From the NCBI GenBank assembly GCA_002389505.1, contig DGPA01000021.1, positions 286,396 through 331,492 on the forward strand: DNA of 45,097 bases, in the 5' to 3' direction. Every line of letters begins with the position of its first letter. Position 1 is the stretch's first letter. Shown in pieces: positions 1-8,873 of this stretch. The notes under the pieces were generated by a model. That model was not told the origin of the DNA and did not search any database. It saw only the letters and a program-made list of their open reading frames with translations. Origin of the DNA: Halieaceae bacterium UBA4452 (GTDB lineage Bacteria; Pseudomonadota; Gammaproteobacteria; Pseudomonadales; Halieaceae). Both the position numbers and the translations under genes were made by a program.

Positions 1-49
1 CGCTCAGCCTGTGACCGCTTGATTCAACTTTTCGATGCATCGACCTGAT

Positions 50-1501
50 TCAGGGCCGCCAAAATGCAGGCGTGAATAGCACCAGAAGCGTAAACACCTC
101 CAGTCGCCCGAGTAACATGGCAATGCAAAGAATGACTTTGCCGACATCGCCGACTAAAGCGTAATTTTGTGCGACAACACCCAGACCAGGTCCGAGGTTA
201 TTAAGAGACGCCGCGACCGCAGAAAAAGCGGAGGCAAAATCCAGGCCCGTTGCTAATAACAGCAGCATAATGGTGACAAAACAAAACATGTATACGGCAA
301 AAAAACTCCATACCGCACTGACCACAGAGGGGGGGACTCGCCGAGAATCTAGCTTTAGCGGAATGATGGCATTAGGGTGCAGCAGCTGCTTTAGTTCACG
401 CATTCCCTGATTGAAGATCAGTAACAGCCGCATGGCCTTTATGCCGCCGCCCGTCGATCCAGCGCAGCCACCCATGAACGAGAGCATCAACAACAAAAAA
501 GGCAAAAAGTTTGGCCAGCCGGCAAAATTTTGCGTTGCAAAGCCGGTCGTCGTCGCAATAGATACTGTTTGAAATAGGCCGTGAATAAGGCTCTCAGAAT
601 ACGAGGGTAGGGTGTTGGTGAGGATTAACGTACAACAGGTGATCAGTGTTGCTAAGGCAAGCACGACGCTAAAAAAAGAGGTTTCGGCGTCCTGTCGATA
701 TACACTCAAGCTCCGGCGTTGGAAGGCCAGAAAATGTAAGCCAAAGTTAACCGCCGATATCACCATAAACACGGTGCAAATAAATAAAATAGCGGAGCTA
801 TCAAAATAACCCATGCTGGCATCGTGGGTAGAAAAGCCGCCAATGGCCACGGTGGAAAATGCATGGCAAATAGCGTCGAAAGCGCTCATACCCGCAAGCC
901 AATAAGCGAGGCCGCAGGCGCTAGTGAGCCCTAAATAAATACTAAAAAGTGCTTTGGCTGTGCCCGTAATGCGCGGCGTAAGCTTGCGATCTTTTGCGGG
1001 CCCGGCACTTTCAGCGCGATATAGCTGCATACCACCAACACCCAGCATCGGCAGAATGGCCACAGCGAGCACAATAATGCCAATACCGCCAAGCCACTGC
1101 AGCAATTGGCGGTAGAGCAAGATCGATTTAGGCAGGTGATCGAGCCCCACGATGACCGTGGCACCGGTTGTTGTCAGCCCTGAAATCGATTCGAAAATGG
1201 CCTCAACGATGGTCAGATCAAGGGCGGTAGCGACAATAAACGGCACCGCACCGAACACACCGAGTACAATCCAAAAGAGCGCTGTGACTAAAAATCCATC
1301 CCGAATGCGCAGGTCTGTTTGTATACCGCGGGTGGGGAACCACAGAGCGAGCCCCGCTAACATGTTGGTGATGAAGGCAATAGCGAAGGCGTCGGCAGAA
1401 TGATCATCGGCCAGCAGACCGATGACCAAAGGTGGCAACATCGCCACACTGAAAAGCATGAGTAGCACGCCAATAATGCGCAGAGATACTTTAAAGCGCA
1501 C
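50..1501 (-). CDS. trkH: Trk potassium uptake protein TrkH
   Basis: This is the membrane-spanning, K+-conducting subunit of the Trk uptake system, which works with the cytoplasmic gating protein TrkA encoded just upstream. The 483-residue length is normal for the family. The four pore-loop repeats can be seen: TTTGAT at about residues 110-115, IGGFST near 220, TTTGFAT near 317 and NNLGPGLG near 434, each with the filter glycine. The hydrophobic N-terminus (MRFKVSLRIIG) aligns with the usual TrkH start. The start codon is GTG, and its first G is the last base of the trkA stop TAG, so translation is probably coupled to trkA. The other strand shows only shadow frames. Identification is firm; ion preference (K+ against Na+) is inferred from the family. 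Confidence 0.96.
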   Translation of the reverse strand: MRFKVSLRIIGVLLMLFSVAMLPPLVIGLLADDHSADAFAIAFITNMLAGLALWFPTRGIQTDLRIRDGFLVTALFWIVLGVFGAVPFIVATALDLTIVEAIFESISGLTTTGATVIVGLDHLPKSILLYRQLLQWLGGIGIIVLAVAILPMLGVGGMQLYRAESAGPAKDRKLTPRITGTAKALFSIYLGLTSACGLAYWLAGMSAFDAICHAFSTVAIGGFSTHDASMGYFDSSAILFICTVFMVISAVNFGLHFLAFQRRSLSVYRQDAETSFFSVVLALATLITCCTLILTNTLPSYSESLIHGLFQTVSIATTTGFATQNFAGWPNFLPFLLLMLSFMGGCAGSTGGGIKAMRLLLIFNQGMRELKQLLHPNAIIPLKLDSRRVPPSVVSAVWSFFAVYMFCFVTIMLLLLATGLDFASAFSAVAASLNNLGPGLGVVAQNYALVGDVGKVILCIAMLLGRLEVFTLLVLFTPAFWRP

Positions 1502-2874
1502 TAGAAAAACCCAAACCCAACGGCGAATAAGCGCTCGACCTCCGCGATACGGTTGCGGTCAGTAAGGAATAAAATGACATGATCGCCGCTGTCAACGATC
1601 ACGTGCCGATGGGCAATAATGACGTCCTCACCGCGTAAAATGGCCCCAATAGTGACGCCCTGAGGCAACGCCAATTCGTCGAGACGACGACCAATAATTT
1701 TCGACGATCGCGAGTCGCCCACCGCGGTCAGTTCGATGGCCTCGGCCGCACCTCGGCGTAGAGAGTGCACGTTAGAAATGTCTCCGCGCCGAACGTGCGT
1801 GAGTAAGCTACCAATGGTGATTTCCTGCGGTGAAATAGCAATATCTATTTCTTGTCCTACCAGCTCTGCATAGGCCGCGTTAGTAATGAGGGTGATCACC
1901 TTTTTAGCGCCGAGCCGCTTGGCCAGCATGGACATCATAATGTTGGATTCGTCGTTATTGGTCAGCGCGCAAAACACATCGGTGTTCTCGATATTTTCTT
2001 GTAGGAGCAGCGCCGGCTCATTGGCACTACCATGCAGCACAATTGTTTCTTCGAGTATTTCAGAGAGCGATCGGCAACGTTCGTAAGACAGCTCTAACAC
2101 TTTTACTTGGTATTGCCGCTCTAGCTGTGCGGCGAGCGTAGCGCCAATGTTACCGCCGCCGGCGATCATGATTCTTTTATAAGGCTCATCGATAGTGCGA
2201 AGCTCTGAAGTAACCGCTCTAATATTCTCTTGGGCGGCAATAAAAAAAACCTCATCATCAGGCTCGACCACGGTATTGCCTTCGGGGATTATGGCTTGAT
2301 TATGACGGAAGATAGCAGCGACGCGGGTGTCGACATGAGGCATATGCTCACGAATTTCTTGTAACTGACGGCCAACGATGGGGCCGCCAGCAATGGCGCG
2401 CACAGCGACCAGACGTATGCGCCCCTCAGCAAAGTCAACGACCTGCAGTGAGCCCGGGTTGGCAATCAATTGCACGATGTCATGGGTGACCAGCTGTTCT
2501 GGGCCAATAATCACATCGACGGGGATGGCTCCAGATTCAAACAGCGCCTGGGTGTTGTCGAGATAGTCTGATGATCGAATTCTGGAGATTTTGGTGGGTG
2601 TGCGATACAGCTTGAACGCCACAGAACAGGCCAGCATATTAATCTCATCGCTATTGGTGACGGCAATGAGCATGTCCGCATCTTCCGCTCCGGCATTGAA
2701 CAGCGTCGTCGGATGGCCGGCGTTGCCATGGACCGTGCGAATATCGAGGCGCTCTTGGAGCGCACGCAAGGTGGTCGCGTCGCTATCGACGACGGTGATG
2801 TCATTTTGTTCGTCAGCGAGGTGCTCCGCCAGCGCACCGCCGACTTGGCCCGCACCTAAAATAATAATTTTCAA
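1501..2874 (-). CDS. trkA: Trk system potassium uptake protein TrkA
   Basis: TrkA is the peripheral NAD(H)-binding regulator that gates TrkH. The 457 residues hold two tandem RCK units, each a Rossmann domain followed by a TrkA-C domain. The first nucleotide loop is GAGQVG at residues 7-12 with the acidic end VVDSD near residue 30. The second is AGGGNIGA near residue 238. TrkA-C stretches near residues 145-225 and 370-450 contain the usual VxxGDxVxF-type endings (EPDDEVFFIA, DSGDHVILFL). The start is TTG at 2872-2874, giving MKIIILGAGQ as in known TrkA proteins; no ATG fits better. It is followed by trkH with a one-base overlap. A 92-base gap separates it from rsmB upstream. Confidence 0.96.
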   Translation of the reverse strand: MKIIILGAGQVGGALAEHLADEQNDITVVDSDATTLRALQERLDIRTVHGNAGHPTTLFNAGAEDADMLIAVTNSDEINMLACSVAFKLYRTPTKISRIRSSDYLDNTQALFESGAIPVDVIIGPEQLVTHDIVQLIANPGSLQVVDFAEGRIRLVAVRAIAGGPIVGRQLQEIREHMPHVDTRVAAIFRHNQAIIPEGNTVVEPDDEVFFIAAQENIRAVTSELRTIDEPYKRIMIAGGGNIGATLAAQLERQYQVKVLELSYERCRSLSEILEETIVLHGSANEPALLLQENIENTDVFCALTNNDESNIMMSMLAKRLGAKKVITLITNAAYAELVGQEIDIAISPQEITIGSLLTHVRRGDISNVHSLRRGAAEAIELTAVGDSRSSKIIGRRLDELALPQGVTIGAILRGEDVIIAHRHVIVDSGDHVILFLTDRNRIAEVERLFAVGFGFF

Positions 2875-2966
2875 CGGTTAGCTACTCTCTTCGAGACGAA
2901 CTCTGTCACCTTAAACAATGCTCGATAATTTAGTAACCCCACAATCGTTAACAAGCTGGTAATTAC

Positions 2967-4250
2967 TCACAATGCGCGGCGGAGTAGCGAAAAAAATAAC
3001 CCATCGGAAGCAAGTGACGGTAGCTGTTGGCTACCGGTTCGGGTGGCCTTACCGCCGGGGGTCGAAATACACACCAATCGAGCGTCAGGTAAATGACTTA
3101 AGCAGTGCTCGATGACAGCATCATTTTCTTGCTCAAAAAGTGAACAGGTCACGTACAAAAGCCGGCCGCCCGGTTTGAGGGTCGGCCAGAGCCCGGCAAT
3201 AATCGCCTGTTGTTGCTTGGCGAACCGCGCTATATCTGTCGTGGAGCGCAACAATTTGACGTCGGGATTACGGCGTACAACGCCGCTCGCTGAGCAGGGC
3301 ACGTCGGCTAAAATGGCATCGAAAGTCGCTGTTTTGAAGTGCTTATAAGCGACAGTGGCGTCCACAGCTTCTAAGCGCAAATTGAAGCCTAAGCGCGAAC
3401 AGTTCTCTTGCACCCGCTGCAACCGTTCGACACTGCTGTCAGCGGCAATGATATTGGCCTGATGTTGCATTTCTGCCAGATGACAGGCTTTGCCGCCAGG
3501 GGCCGAGCAGGCATCTAAAATAGTTTCATTGGCACTGGGTGCCAATAGTGGCCCAGCCAATTGGGCGCTCGCGTCTTGTACGCTAACCGCGCCCTCGCTA
3601 AACCCGGGAACGTCAAGGACATTCATAGGGATCGTCAAGGTCACGGCACTATCGATTAATTCATGGGCAAGGTAAGGGATACTTGCCTCGTTTAAGCGTG
3701 ACAGATAAAGGGGGAGGGCTTGTTTGGCACCGTTGATGCGCAAGGTGAACGCTGGATGACTGCGATAGGCCATGGCTATGTTGTCCCTGTCGGCGGGCCA
3801 CTGGCGGCCTAGCTCATCCCACCACCAGGGGGGCAGTGCCGCTTGGGCTGACGCCGAAAGCCCTTGCTCTAGGGTGTCTTTGTCCCGCAGGTAGCTGCGA
3901 AGTAACCCATTCACCAATCCCCGCGCCCATACTTTTCCCAGATCTTTGACGCCATTGACCGTTTCAGAAACCACGGCGTGGTCGGGTAACCGCATACAAT
4001 TGAGTTGATACAGCCCGACCAAGATTAAGCAGTAGATATCAGCATCTTTGGCTTTTAGTGGCTTGGCGAGTAACGGTTGGCACAGTGCGACCAAGCGAGG
4101 CCATTCGCGCAGCGTGCCATGGACCAACTCACTGATCAGCGGACGCCGCTCGGCCGGCGCACTATTCAAGTTCTCTGGCAGTATGCGCTTGAGCGACGCG
4201 CCAGCGCTCACCCCAGCCAACACCTTGGCCGCTATGGCGCGAGGCTTCAC
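2967..4250 (-). CDS. rsmB: 16S rRNA (cytosine-967-C5)-methyltransferase RsmB
   Basis: RsmB uses SAM to methylate C967 of 16S rRNA. Residues 1 to about 130 form the NusB-like RNA-binding domain, followed by a Rossmann methyltransferase domain. The SAM motif reads DACSAPGGK near residue 248. The family's two cysteines are present: DVPCSASGVVRRNP near residue 317, and the nucleophile in VTCSLFEQEN near residue 367. The 427-residue length is normal. The start is GTG at 4248-4250, overlapping the fmt stop as GTGA, so the two genes are probably translationally coupled. Gene order def-fmt-rsmB is the common gammaproteobacterial one. Confidence 0.95.
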   Translation of the reverse strand: MKPRAIAAKVLAGVSAGASLKRILPENLNSAPAERRPLISELVHGTLREWPRLVALCQPLLAKPLKAKDADIYCLILVGLYQLNCMRLPDHAVVSETVNGVKDLGKVWARGLVNGLLRSYLRDKDTLEQGLSASAQAALPPWWWDELGRQWPADRDNIAMAYRSHPAFTLRINGAKQALPLYLSRLNEASIPYLAHELIDSAVTLTIPMNVLDVPGFSEGAVSVQDASAQLAGPLLAPSANETILDACSAPGGKACHLAEMQHQANIIAADSSVERLQRVQENCSRLGFNLRLEAVDATVAYKHFKTATFDAILADVPCSASGVVRRNPDVKLLRSTTDIARFAKQQQAIIAGLWPTLKPGGRLLYVTCSLFEQENDAVIEHCLSHLPDARLVCISTPGGKATRTGSQQLPSLASDGLFFSLLRRAL

Positions 4251-5215
4251 AGGTCGGCGATCACGGTGGTTTTAAATTGCATACCGGCCTTCAAATGGGC
4301 GCCCTTACCGTTGATAAGCGCTGCTATATCCATCGCTTTACCGCCGGGAAATTGAGCGCTGGTAACCACCAATTGTCCGTTCCCGCAGGCAATAAGTAGG
4401 CGATTTCGATCAATGCTGGTGATGGTTCCTGGCAGCGCGCTGCTGGCCTCTGTGCATGCCGTAGCGACCCAAAATTTCACGCGCACATCATCGAGCAGGC
4501 TAAAGCACGTCGCTGACGGATTGAAGGCCCTGATTCGTCGAGCAATGCTCGCTGCATCGTCCTGCCAGTTTATGGGGCACTCGCATTTGTCTATTTTTGC
4601 AGCGTAGCTTGCCTGCGCATCATTTTGCGGTGTTGCGTTACTGAGCGCCGTGTCAATGTTAGCTAGGACATCGAGCAGTATCGGTGGCCCTACCTGTGCT
4701 AATCGGTCGTGCAGTGAGCCGCCCGTTTCCGTTGGGTTTAAGGCGACTGTGGTCACTGCCAGCATGGGCCCGGTATCTAATCCTGCATCCATGCGCATAA
4801 TCGTGATGCCGCTGGCGCTATCGCCGGCTTGTATCGCCCTTTGAATGGGAGCCGCACCTCGCCAGCGCGGTAGTAGCGAGGCGTGGACGTTTATGCAGCC
4901 GAACCGAGGGATGTCTAGTACCGCTTTGGGTAGAATGAGCCCGTAAGCCACAACAATAAAAGCGTCAGCATGAAGGTCGCGCAGTGCCTGTTGCACGTTG
5001 CCATCCCGGAGCGTCTCGGGTTGCATGGTGTGAATATGATGGCTGAGTGCGACCTGCTTAACCGGCGATGCCTGGCATTTTTTCCCCCGGCCGGCCCGAC
5101 GATCTGGCTGCGTGAGCACGGCGACCACCTCATGGCGGCTAGCCAGTAAGGCGGTTAGATGGCGCGCAGCAAAGTCTGGAGTCCCGGCAAATACAAGGCG
5201 CAGTGAAGGTGTCAT
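4247..5215 (-). CDS. fmt: Methionyl-tRNA formyltransferase
   Basis: Fmt transfers a formyl group from 10-formyl-THF to Met-tRNA(fMet) for initiation. The N-terminal domain begins FAGTPDFAARHL, and the signature HASLLPRWRGAAPIQRA lies near residues 110-126, followed by MDAGLDTGPM, which carries the catalytic aspartate. A smaller C-terminal OB-like domain occupies roughly residues 208-322. The length of 322 is close to that of E. coli Fmt (315). The ATG start lies one base after the def stop, and its own stop overlaps the rsmB start. Sits in the expected def-fmt pair, in which Def later removes the formyl group that Fmt adds. Confidence 0.97.
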   Translation of the reverse strand: MTPSLRLVFAGTPDFAARHLTALLASRHEVVAVLTQPDRRAGRGKKCQASPVKQVALSHHIHTMQPETLRDGNVQQALRDLHADAFIVVAYGLILPKAVLDIPRFGCINVHASLLPRWRGAAPIQRAIQAGDSASGITIMRMDAGLDTGPMLAVTTVALNPTETGGSLHDRLAQVGPPILLDVLANIDTALSNATPQNDAQASYAAKIDKCECPINWQDDAASIARRIRAFNPSATCFSLLDDVRVKFWVATACTEASSALPGTITSIDRNRLLIACGNGQLVVTSAQFPGGKAMDIAALINGKGAHLKAGMQFKTTVIADL

Positions 5216-5216
5216 G

Positions 5217-5723
5217 TTAGGCTTGCTGGCGATGGGTTTTTTCTAGCTTGGTGCGAATGCGCTGTCGTTTTAGCGGTGAAAGGTAGTCGACAAACAGTTT
5301 GCCGTCGAGATGATCGATTTCATGCTGCAAACAAATAGCAAGAAGGCCATCGAGCTCTTCGGTGTATTCTTCGCCGGCGGTATCTAATGCGGTTACTTGA
5401 ATCTTTTGTGGTCGGTTAACGGTCTCAAAAAAGCCAGGGACTGACAGGCAGCCCTCCTCATATTCCCCTAGTTGGGCATCTATGATGCTTATGGTGGGGT
5501 TTATGAACACCCTTGGATCATCTCGATTATCTGAGACATCCATCACGATGATACGCTTGTGTATATCGACCTGTGTTGCCGCGAGGCCAATACCCGGCGC
5601 CGCGTACATGGTTTCAAGCATGTTATTGATCAAGGTTCTAATGTGATCATCAACCTCCACCACTGGCTTGGCGATAGTGCGTAATCGTGGGTCGGGAAAT
5701 TCAAGGATGGTAAGCAGCGCCAT
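5217..5723 (-). CDS. def: Peptide deformylase
   Basis: Def removes the N-formyl group from nascent proteins, using a metal (Fe2+ in vivo). All three class motifs are present: GIGLAATQ near residue 46, EEGCLSVPG near residue 89 (metal-binding Cys), and QHEIDHLDG near residue 133 (two metal-binding His and the catalytic Glu). The 168-residue length matches bacterial type I deformylases. It is the first gene of the leftward def-fmt-rsmB-trkA-trkH group and faces the LysM gene across a 158-base gap that should hold promoters for both directions. Confidence 0.98.
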   Translation of the reverse strand: MALLTILEFPDPRLRTIAKPVVEVDDHIRTLINNMLETMYAAPGIGLAATQVDIHKRIIVMDVSDNRDDPRVFINPTISIIDAQLGEYEEGCLSVPGFFETVNRPQKIQVTALDTAGEEYTEELDGLLAICLQHEIDHLDGKLFVDYLSPLKRQRIRTKLEKTHRQQA

Positions 5724-5805
5724 GACGGTTTACGGTTCCCCAGTGGTGTCTTGCGATGACAGTTGGTGGTTTTTGGACTTGCCTATGTGACTTGACCGGC
5801 CCAAA

Positions 5806-5817
5806 CTATAATTATAG
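5806..5817. promoter_or_regulatory. Palindromic TATAAT in the def/LysM divergent region
   Basis: The 12-base perfect palindrome CTATAATTATAG places a consensus -10 hexamer on both strands (5807-5812 on plus, 5811-5816 on minus). It could serve as overlapping -10 elements for the divergent transcripts. I do not see a well-spaced -35 box for either: TTGACC at 5792-5797 is too close. A second short inverted repeat, CCTACA-GG-TGTAGG, lies at 5843-5856 in the presumed LysM leader. Prediction only. Confidence 0.35.
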
Positions 5818-5881
5818 CGTGTTAAAGGGCTTTCCGTCCTCACCTACAGGTGTAGGATAACGGCCAATTAGGAGAAAAACT

Positions 5882-6985
5882 TTGAGCGTGAAAAGCACCG
5901 TACCAACCCTCGTGCCTCGGACCGGTTATTTTGCTGTCCTGACCCTGTGTTTAATCGCTATGGTGCTACTCGCTCGACCAGCTTTTGCCCAGGGCGACAG
6001 GCCAGATTATGTGCAGCTGAATGACAATGTGCCCCTGACGTACACCGTCAAGAAAGGCGACACCTTGTGGGATATCAGTGGTATGTACCTTAGTGAGCCT
6101 TGGCGTTGGCCCGATCTGTGGGATAACAACCCCCAGGTCGACAACCCCCATTTGATTTATCCCGGCGATGTCGTTGAGCTGCGTTGGGATGGCGGCCGCC
6201 CCCGTCTGCGCGTGTCGCGCCGTGGCGATATTAAGTTAACGCCCTCGCTACGCAGCGAGCCATTAGATATAGCTATTCCACCGATCCCACGGGATGAAGT
6301 AGATCCTTTTCTGCGGGCAAACCGCATCCTTGAAGTGGGAAGCTTTGAAGCGCTGCCTTACCTCATAGCGGGAGACGCGAAGCGCCTACTCAGCGCAATG
6401 GGAGATAAGGTCTATGGCCGTGGACCAGTCGATGCTACTGAGCGAACCTATGGTATTGCGCGTAAGGGAGCAACCATTGTTGACCCACTAACCGGCGAAG
6501 TGCTGGGGATACACGTCACCGATATTGGCAGTGTGTCGTTGCTTGGACCTGTCAGCGCGGAGTTTGCCGACGCCGATGTGAAAGAGTTTGAAGTGACGCG
6601 CATGACCGAAGAGGTGCGCATAAGCGATCGGTTGTTGCCGATTGAAGAGGGAATTCTGGACGCCATGTTCCAGCCTCAAGCGCCCAGTATCACTATTGAG
6701 GGGGGGTTGATGGTGGCCGTCGATGGCGGCGTTACCCAAATTGGCTACATGGATATTGTCACTATTAATCGCGGAGGGCGGGATGCACTTGCCGTTGGCG
6801 ACGTGCTGGCCATTTATCAAACCGGTGAGCGGGTAGTCGACCCTCTTCTTGGCGATACCGTTCAACTACCTGACGTCCGTGCAGGTGTCGTGATGTTGTT
6901 CTCCATCTATGAAAAAGCCAGTTATGGTTTGGTGCTAAGCGCGAGTCGGCCCTTGTCTGTCGGCGACAAAGTGAAAAACCCCTGA
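5882..6985 (+). CDS. LysM-domain envelope protein of the def-dprA locus
   Basis: This is a predicted secreted protein that binds peptidoglycan through one LysM domain. A signal peptide covers about residues 1-36 (hydrophobic core, then ARPAFAQ). The LysM domain follows at about residues 51-100, beginning TYTVKKGDTLWDIS and ending YPGDVVELRW. Residues 100-367 form a beta-rich region with no motif I recognise. The start is TTG at 5882-5884, preceded by AGGAG at a good distance; no ATG lies near. A LysM gene between def and dprA is a conserved arrangement in pseudomonads and relatives, but its role is not settled. The call rests on the LysM motif and context. Confidence 0.88.
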   Translation: MSVKSTVPTLVPRTGYFAVLTLCLIAMVLLARPAFAQGDRPDYVQLNDNVPLTYTVKKGDTLWDISGMYLSEPWRWPDLWDNNPQVDNPHLIYPGDVVELRWDGGRPRLRVSRRGDIKLTPSLRSEPLDIAIPPIPRDEVDPFLRANRILEVGSFEALPYLIAGDAKRLLSAMGDKVYGRGPVDATERTYGIARKGATIVDPLTGEVLGIHVTDIGSVSLLGPVSAEFADADVKEFEVTRMTEEVRISDRLLPIEEGILDAMFQPQAPSITIEGGLMVAVDGGVTQIGYMDIVTINRGGRDALAVGDVLAIYQTGERVVDPLLGDTVQLPDVRAGVVMLFSIYEKASYGLVLSASRPLSVGDKVKNP

Positions 6986-7016
6986 TTAGCCCTTAGTGCA
7001 CTATCGTTAGTATGTT

Positions 7017-7035
7017 CGGGAGCAGGATGCTCCCG
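7017..7035 (+). terminator. Hairpin between LysM gene and dprA
   Basis: A perfect 8-bp stem (CGGGAGCA / TGCTCCCG) closes a three-base loop, 31 bases after the LysM stop and 22 before the dprA start. No U-tract follows (TTAGGTTC), so it is at best a weak terminator or attenuator, or it stabilises the upstream message. Confidence 0.4.
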
Positions 7036-7057
7036 TTAGGTTCAAGGATGAACGTTC

Positions 7058-8221
7058 ATGCCTTATTGCTTTGGTAGCGATGCTAGCGACGATGTACGTT
7101 GGCAACGCTTTTTACAAACGCCGCTGCTCAGTCAACGTGAGCGCAGCGCGTGGCTCCTGTCTGGTTTCTCCCCCCCACATGGTTCGCAACAGCCTCCACC
7201 TGCTTTGGCACCCATCGACGAAGGGCGCTGGGCAGCGTTGCAGGCGAGTCTTGTCGAGGACCTACCCATCCCTTGGCAGTTTGGTCAATATCAACAGCCA
7301 GTGTGTCTCGTTCACCGGGGTGAAGCAGCCTATCCACTGCGGCTCGCAGAGTGTGCCGATGCCCCGCCAGCGCTTTTCTGCGTGGGCGATAACCGCTTAT
7401 TGTCCCACCCGGGGATTGCTGTGGTGGGTAGTCGTAGGCCTTCGCGCGATGGCGCGCGTGCGGCTTTTACGCTGGGTAGCGACTTGGCGATGGGTGGGCT
7501 GGTGACCATTAGCGGACTTGCACGCGGGATCGACGGTCAGGCCCATGAAGGTGCGTTATCGGTGGGGGGCGCGTCTGTTGCGGTGATGGCGACCGGTATC
7601 GACCAGGTCTACCCACGAGAGCATCATTCACTGGCCCAACGAATAGCGGAAACCGGGTTGTTGGTCACCGAATTTTTGCCCGGCTCCCTGCCTAATCGCT
7701 GGCACTTTCCCCGCCGTAACCATACGTTGTCGGGCCTATCGATAGCGACTGTCGTGGTAGAGGCTGGCCGGCCCAGTGGATCGCTGATTACGGCGGGTGC
7801 TGCAGCGGATCAGGGTCGAGATGTCTTTGCCTACCCTTGGTCGGTCTATCATAGCGGTGGCGAAGGCTGCCGGCATTTATTGGCAGATGGCGCCCAGCTG
7901 GCCCAGTCAGCCCAAGACATTTTCGCAAGCCTCGGCATGCCAACGCAGCCTCCGGCCGGCCAACACGCTCCACGGAAGCTTCGCCCCATGCATCAGCAAG
8001 CGCATTTATCCACCCGTAGTCACGTTAGTGAAGAAGCGCTTACTATCATGGAAATTATCGGGGACGCTACGATTGACTTGCCAGAGCTCGTAGCCTTGTC
8101 GGGCCTTTCTGGTGTCGAACTACGTCGAGAATTAAGTCAGCTAGAGCTGCTTGGCTGCATCGACAGCACCGCTATGGGGTTTCGCTTAAATCGTGACCAG
8201 TCGCCCTTAAATCCCTGCTAA
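7058..8221 (+). CDS. dprA: DNA-processing protein DprA (Smf)
   Basis: DprA binds incoming single-stranded DNA and loads RecA during natural transformation. The Rossmann-like core holds VVGSRRPSRDG near residue 125, ISGLARGIDGQAHEGAL near residue 150, FPRRNHTLSGLS near residue 216 and GSLITAGAAADQGRDVFA near residues 240-257. An N-terminal region precedes it, and a C-terminal winged-helix domain (DLPELVALSGLS...LRRELSQLELLG) lies at about residues 330-380. The 387-residue length fits gammaproteobacterial DprA. The ATG start at 7058 follows an AAGGA element. No other competence gene is in the window, so DprA alone does not show that the organism is competent. Confidence 0.95.
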   Translation: MPYCFGSDASDDVRWQRFLQTPLLSQRERSAWLLSGFSPPHGSQQPPPALAPIDEGRWAALQASLVEDLPIPWQFGQYQQPVCLVHRGEAAYPLRLAECADAPPALFCVGDNRLLSHPGIAVVGSRRPSRDGARAAFTLGSDLAMGGLVTISGLARGIDGQAHEGALSVGGASVAVMATGIDQVYPREHHSLAQRIAETGLLVTEFLPGSLPNRWHFPRRNHTLSGLSIATVVVEAGRPSGSLITAGAAADQGRDVFAYPWSVYHSGGEGCRHLLADGAQLAQSAQDIFASLGMPTQPPAGQHAPRKLRPMHQQAHLSTRSHVSEEALTIMEIIGDATIDLPELVALSGLSGVELRRELSQLELLGCIDSTAMGFRLNRDQSPLNPC

Positions 8222-8267
8222 ACTCGCTCCCTTTGCATGAAGCAATGGTAGCAGTAGGAATGAGTGC

Positions 8268-8825
8268 GTGGCGCATCAGGATTTTCGAACGGCAGCATTA
8301 GCACGCCACTTGCGTGCACAGGGCGTTGTAGCCTGCCCAGCAGAGGCGGTGTGGGGGTTAAGTTGTGATCCCTTTTCCGAGGAAGCCGTTACGCAGTTGT
8401 TGGCCATGAAATACCGACCGGTCACCAAAGGGCTTATTGTTGTGGCTGCCGATGAATGGATGTTAGCACCGCTAATAGAGGGCCTGAGCATAGCGCAACA
8501 GAAGGAACTTGCCCTGGGTTGGCCCGGGCCTAACACCTGGTTGGTGCCAAACCGCGGCATGTTCCCGCCGTGGATAACGGGGGGCGGGCCTGAGGTGGCA
8601 GTGCGTATTACGTCTGCGCCGGCTTTACGAGCATTAAGCCGATGTCTGGCTGGCCCGTTAGTCTCCACATCGGCAAATCCCGCAGGTGCTAGTCCCGCGA
8701 CATCGAGCTTTCAAGTTGTCCGTTATTTTGGCGCAGCACTGCCAAGGGCGCCTGGCTCTATTGGCGCCGCTGGGAAACCCTCGACAATCAGGCGTCTTGG
8801 TACGGGTGCTGTCATCAGACATTAA
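8268..8825 (+). CDS. tsaC: Threonylcarbamoyl-AMP synthase (YrdC/Sua5 family)
   Basis: TsaC makes threonylcarbamoyl-AMP from threonine, bicarbonate and ATP for the t6A37 modification of ANN-decoding tRNAs. The protein is a single YrdC domain of 185 residues, the short TsaC length. It opens with a region around the substrate pocket (VVACPAEAVWGLSCDP), then KYRPVTKGLIVVA near residue 45, and ends with the conserved LVSTSANPAGASPA near residue 130. The start is GTG at 8268; the nearby ATG at 8260 is in another frame that stops early. It lies downstream of dprA, as in pseudomonads, and before hemF. Confidence 0.92.
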   Translation: MAHQDFRTAALARHLRAQGVVACPAEAVWGLSCDPFSEEAVTQLLAMKYRPVTKGLIVVAADEWMLAPLIEGLSIAQQKELALGWPGPNTWLVPNRGMFPPWITGGGPEVAVRITSAPALRALSRCLAGPLVSTSANPAGASPATSSFQVVRYFGAALPRAPGSIGAAGKPSTIRRLGTGAVIRH

Positions 8826-8873
8826 CACGCCCGCCGGACGAGGCAATTATTAACAAAGGTATGTACAAACGCT

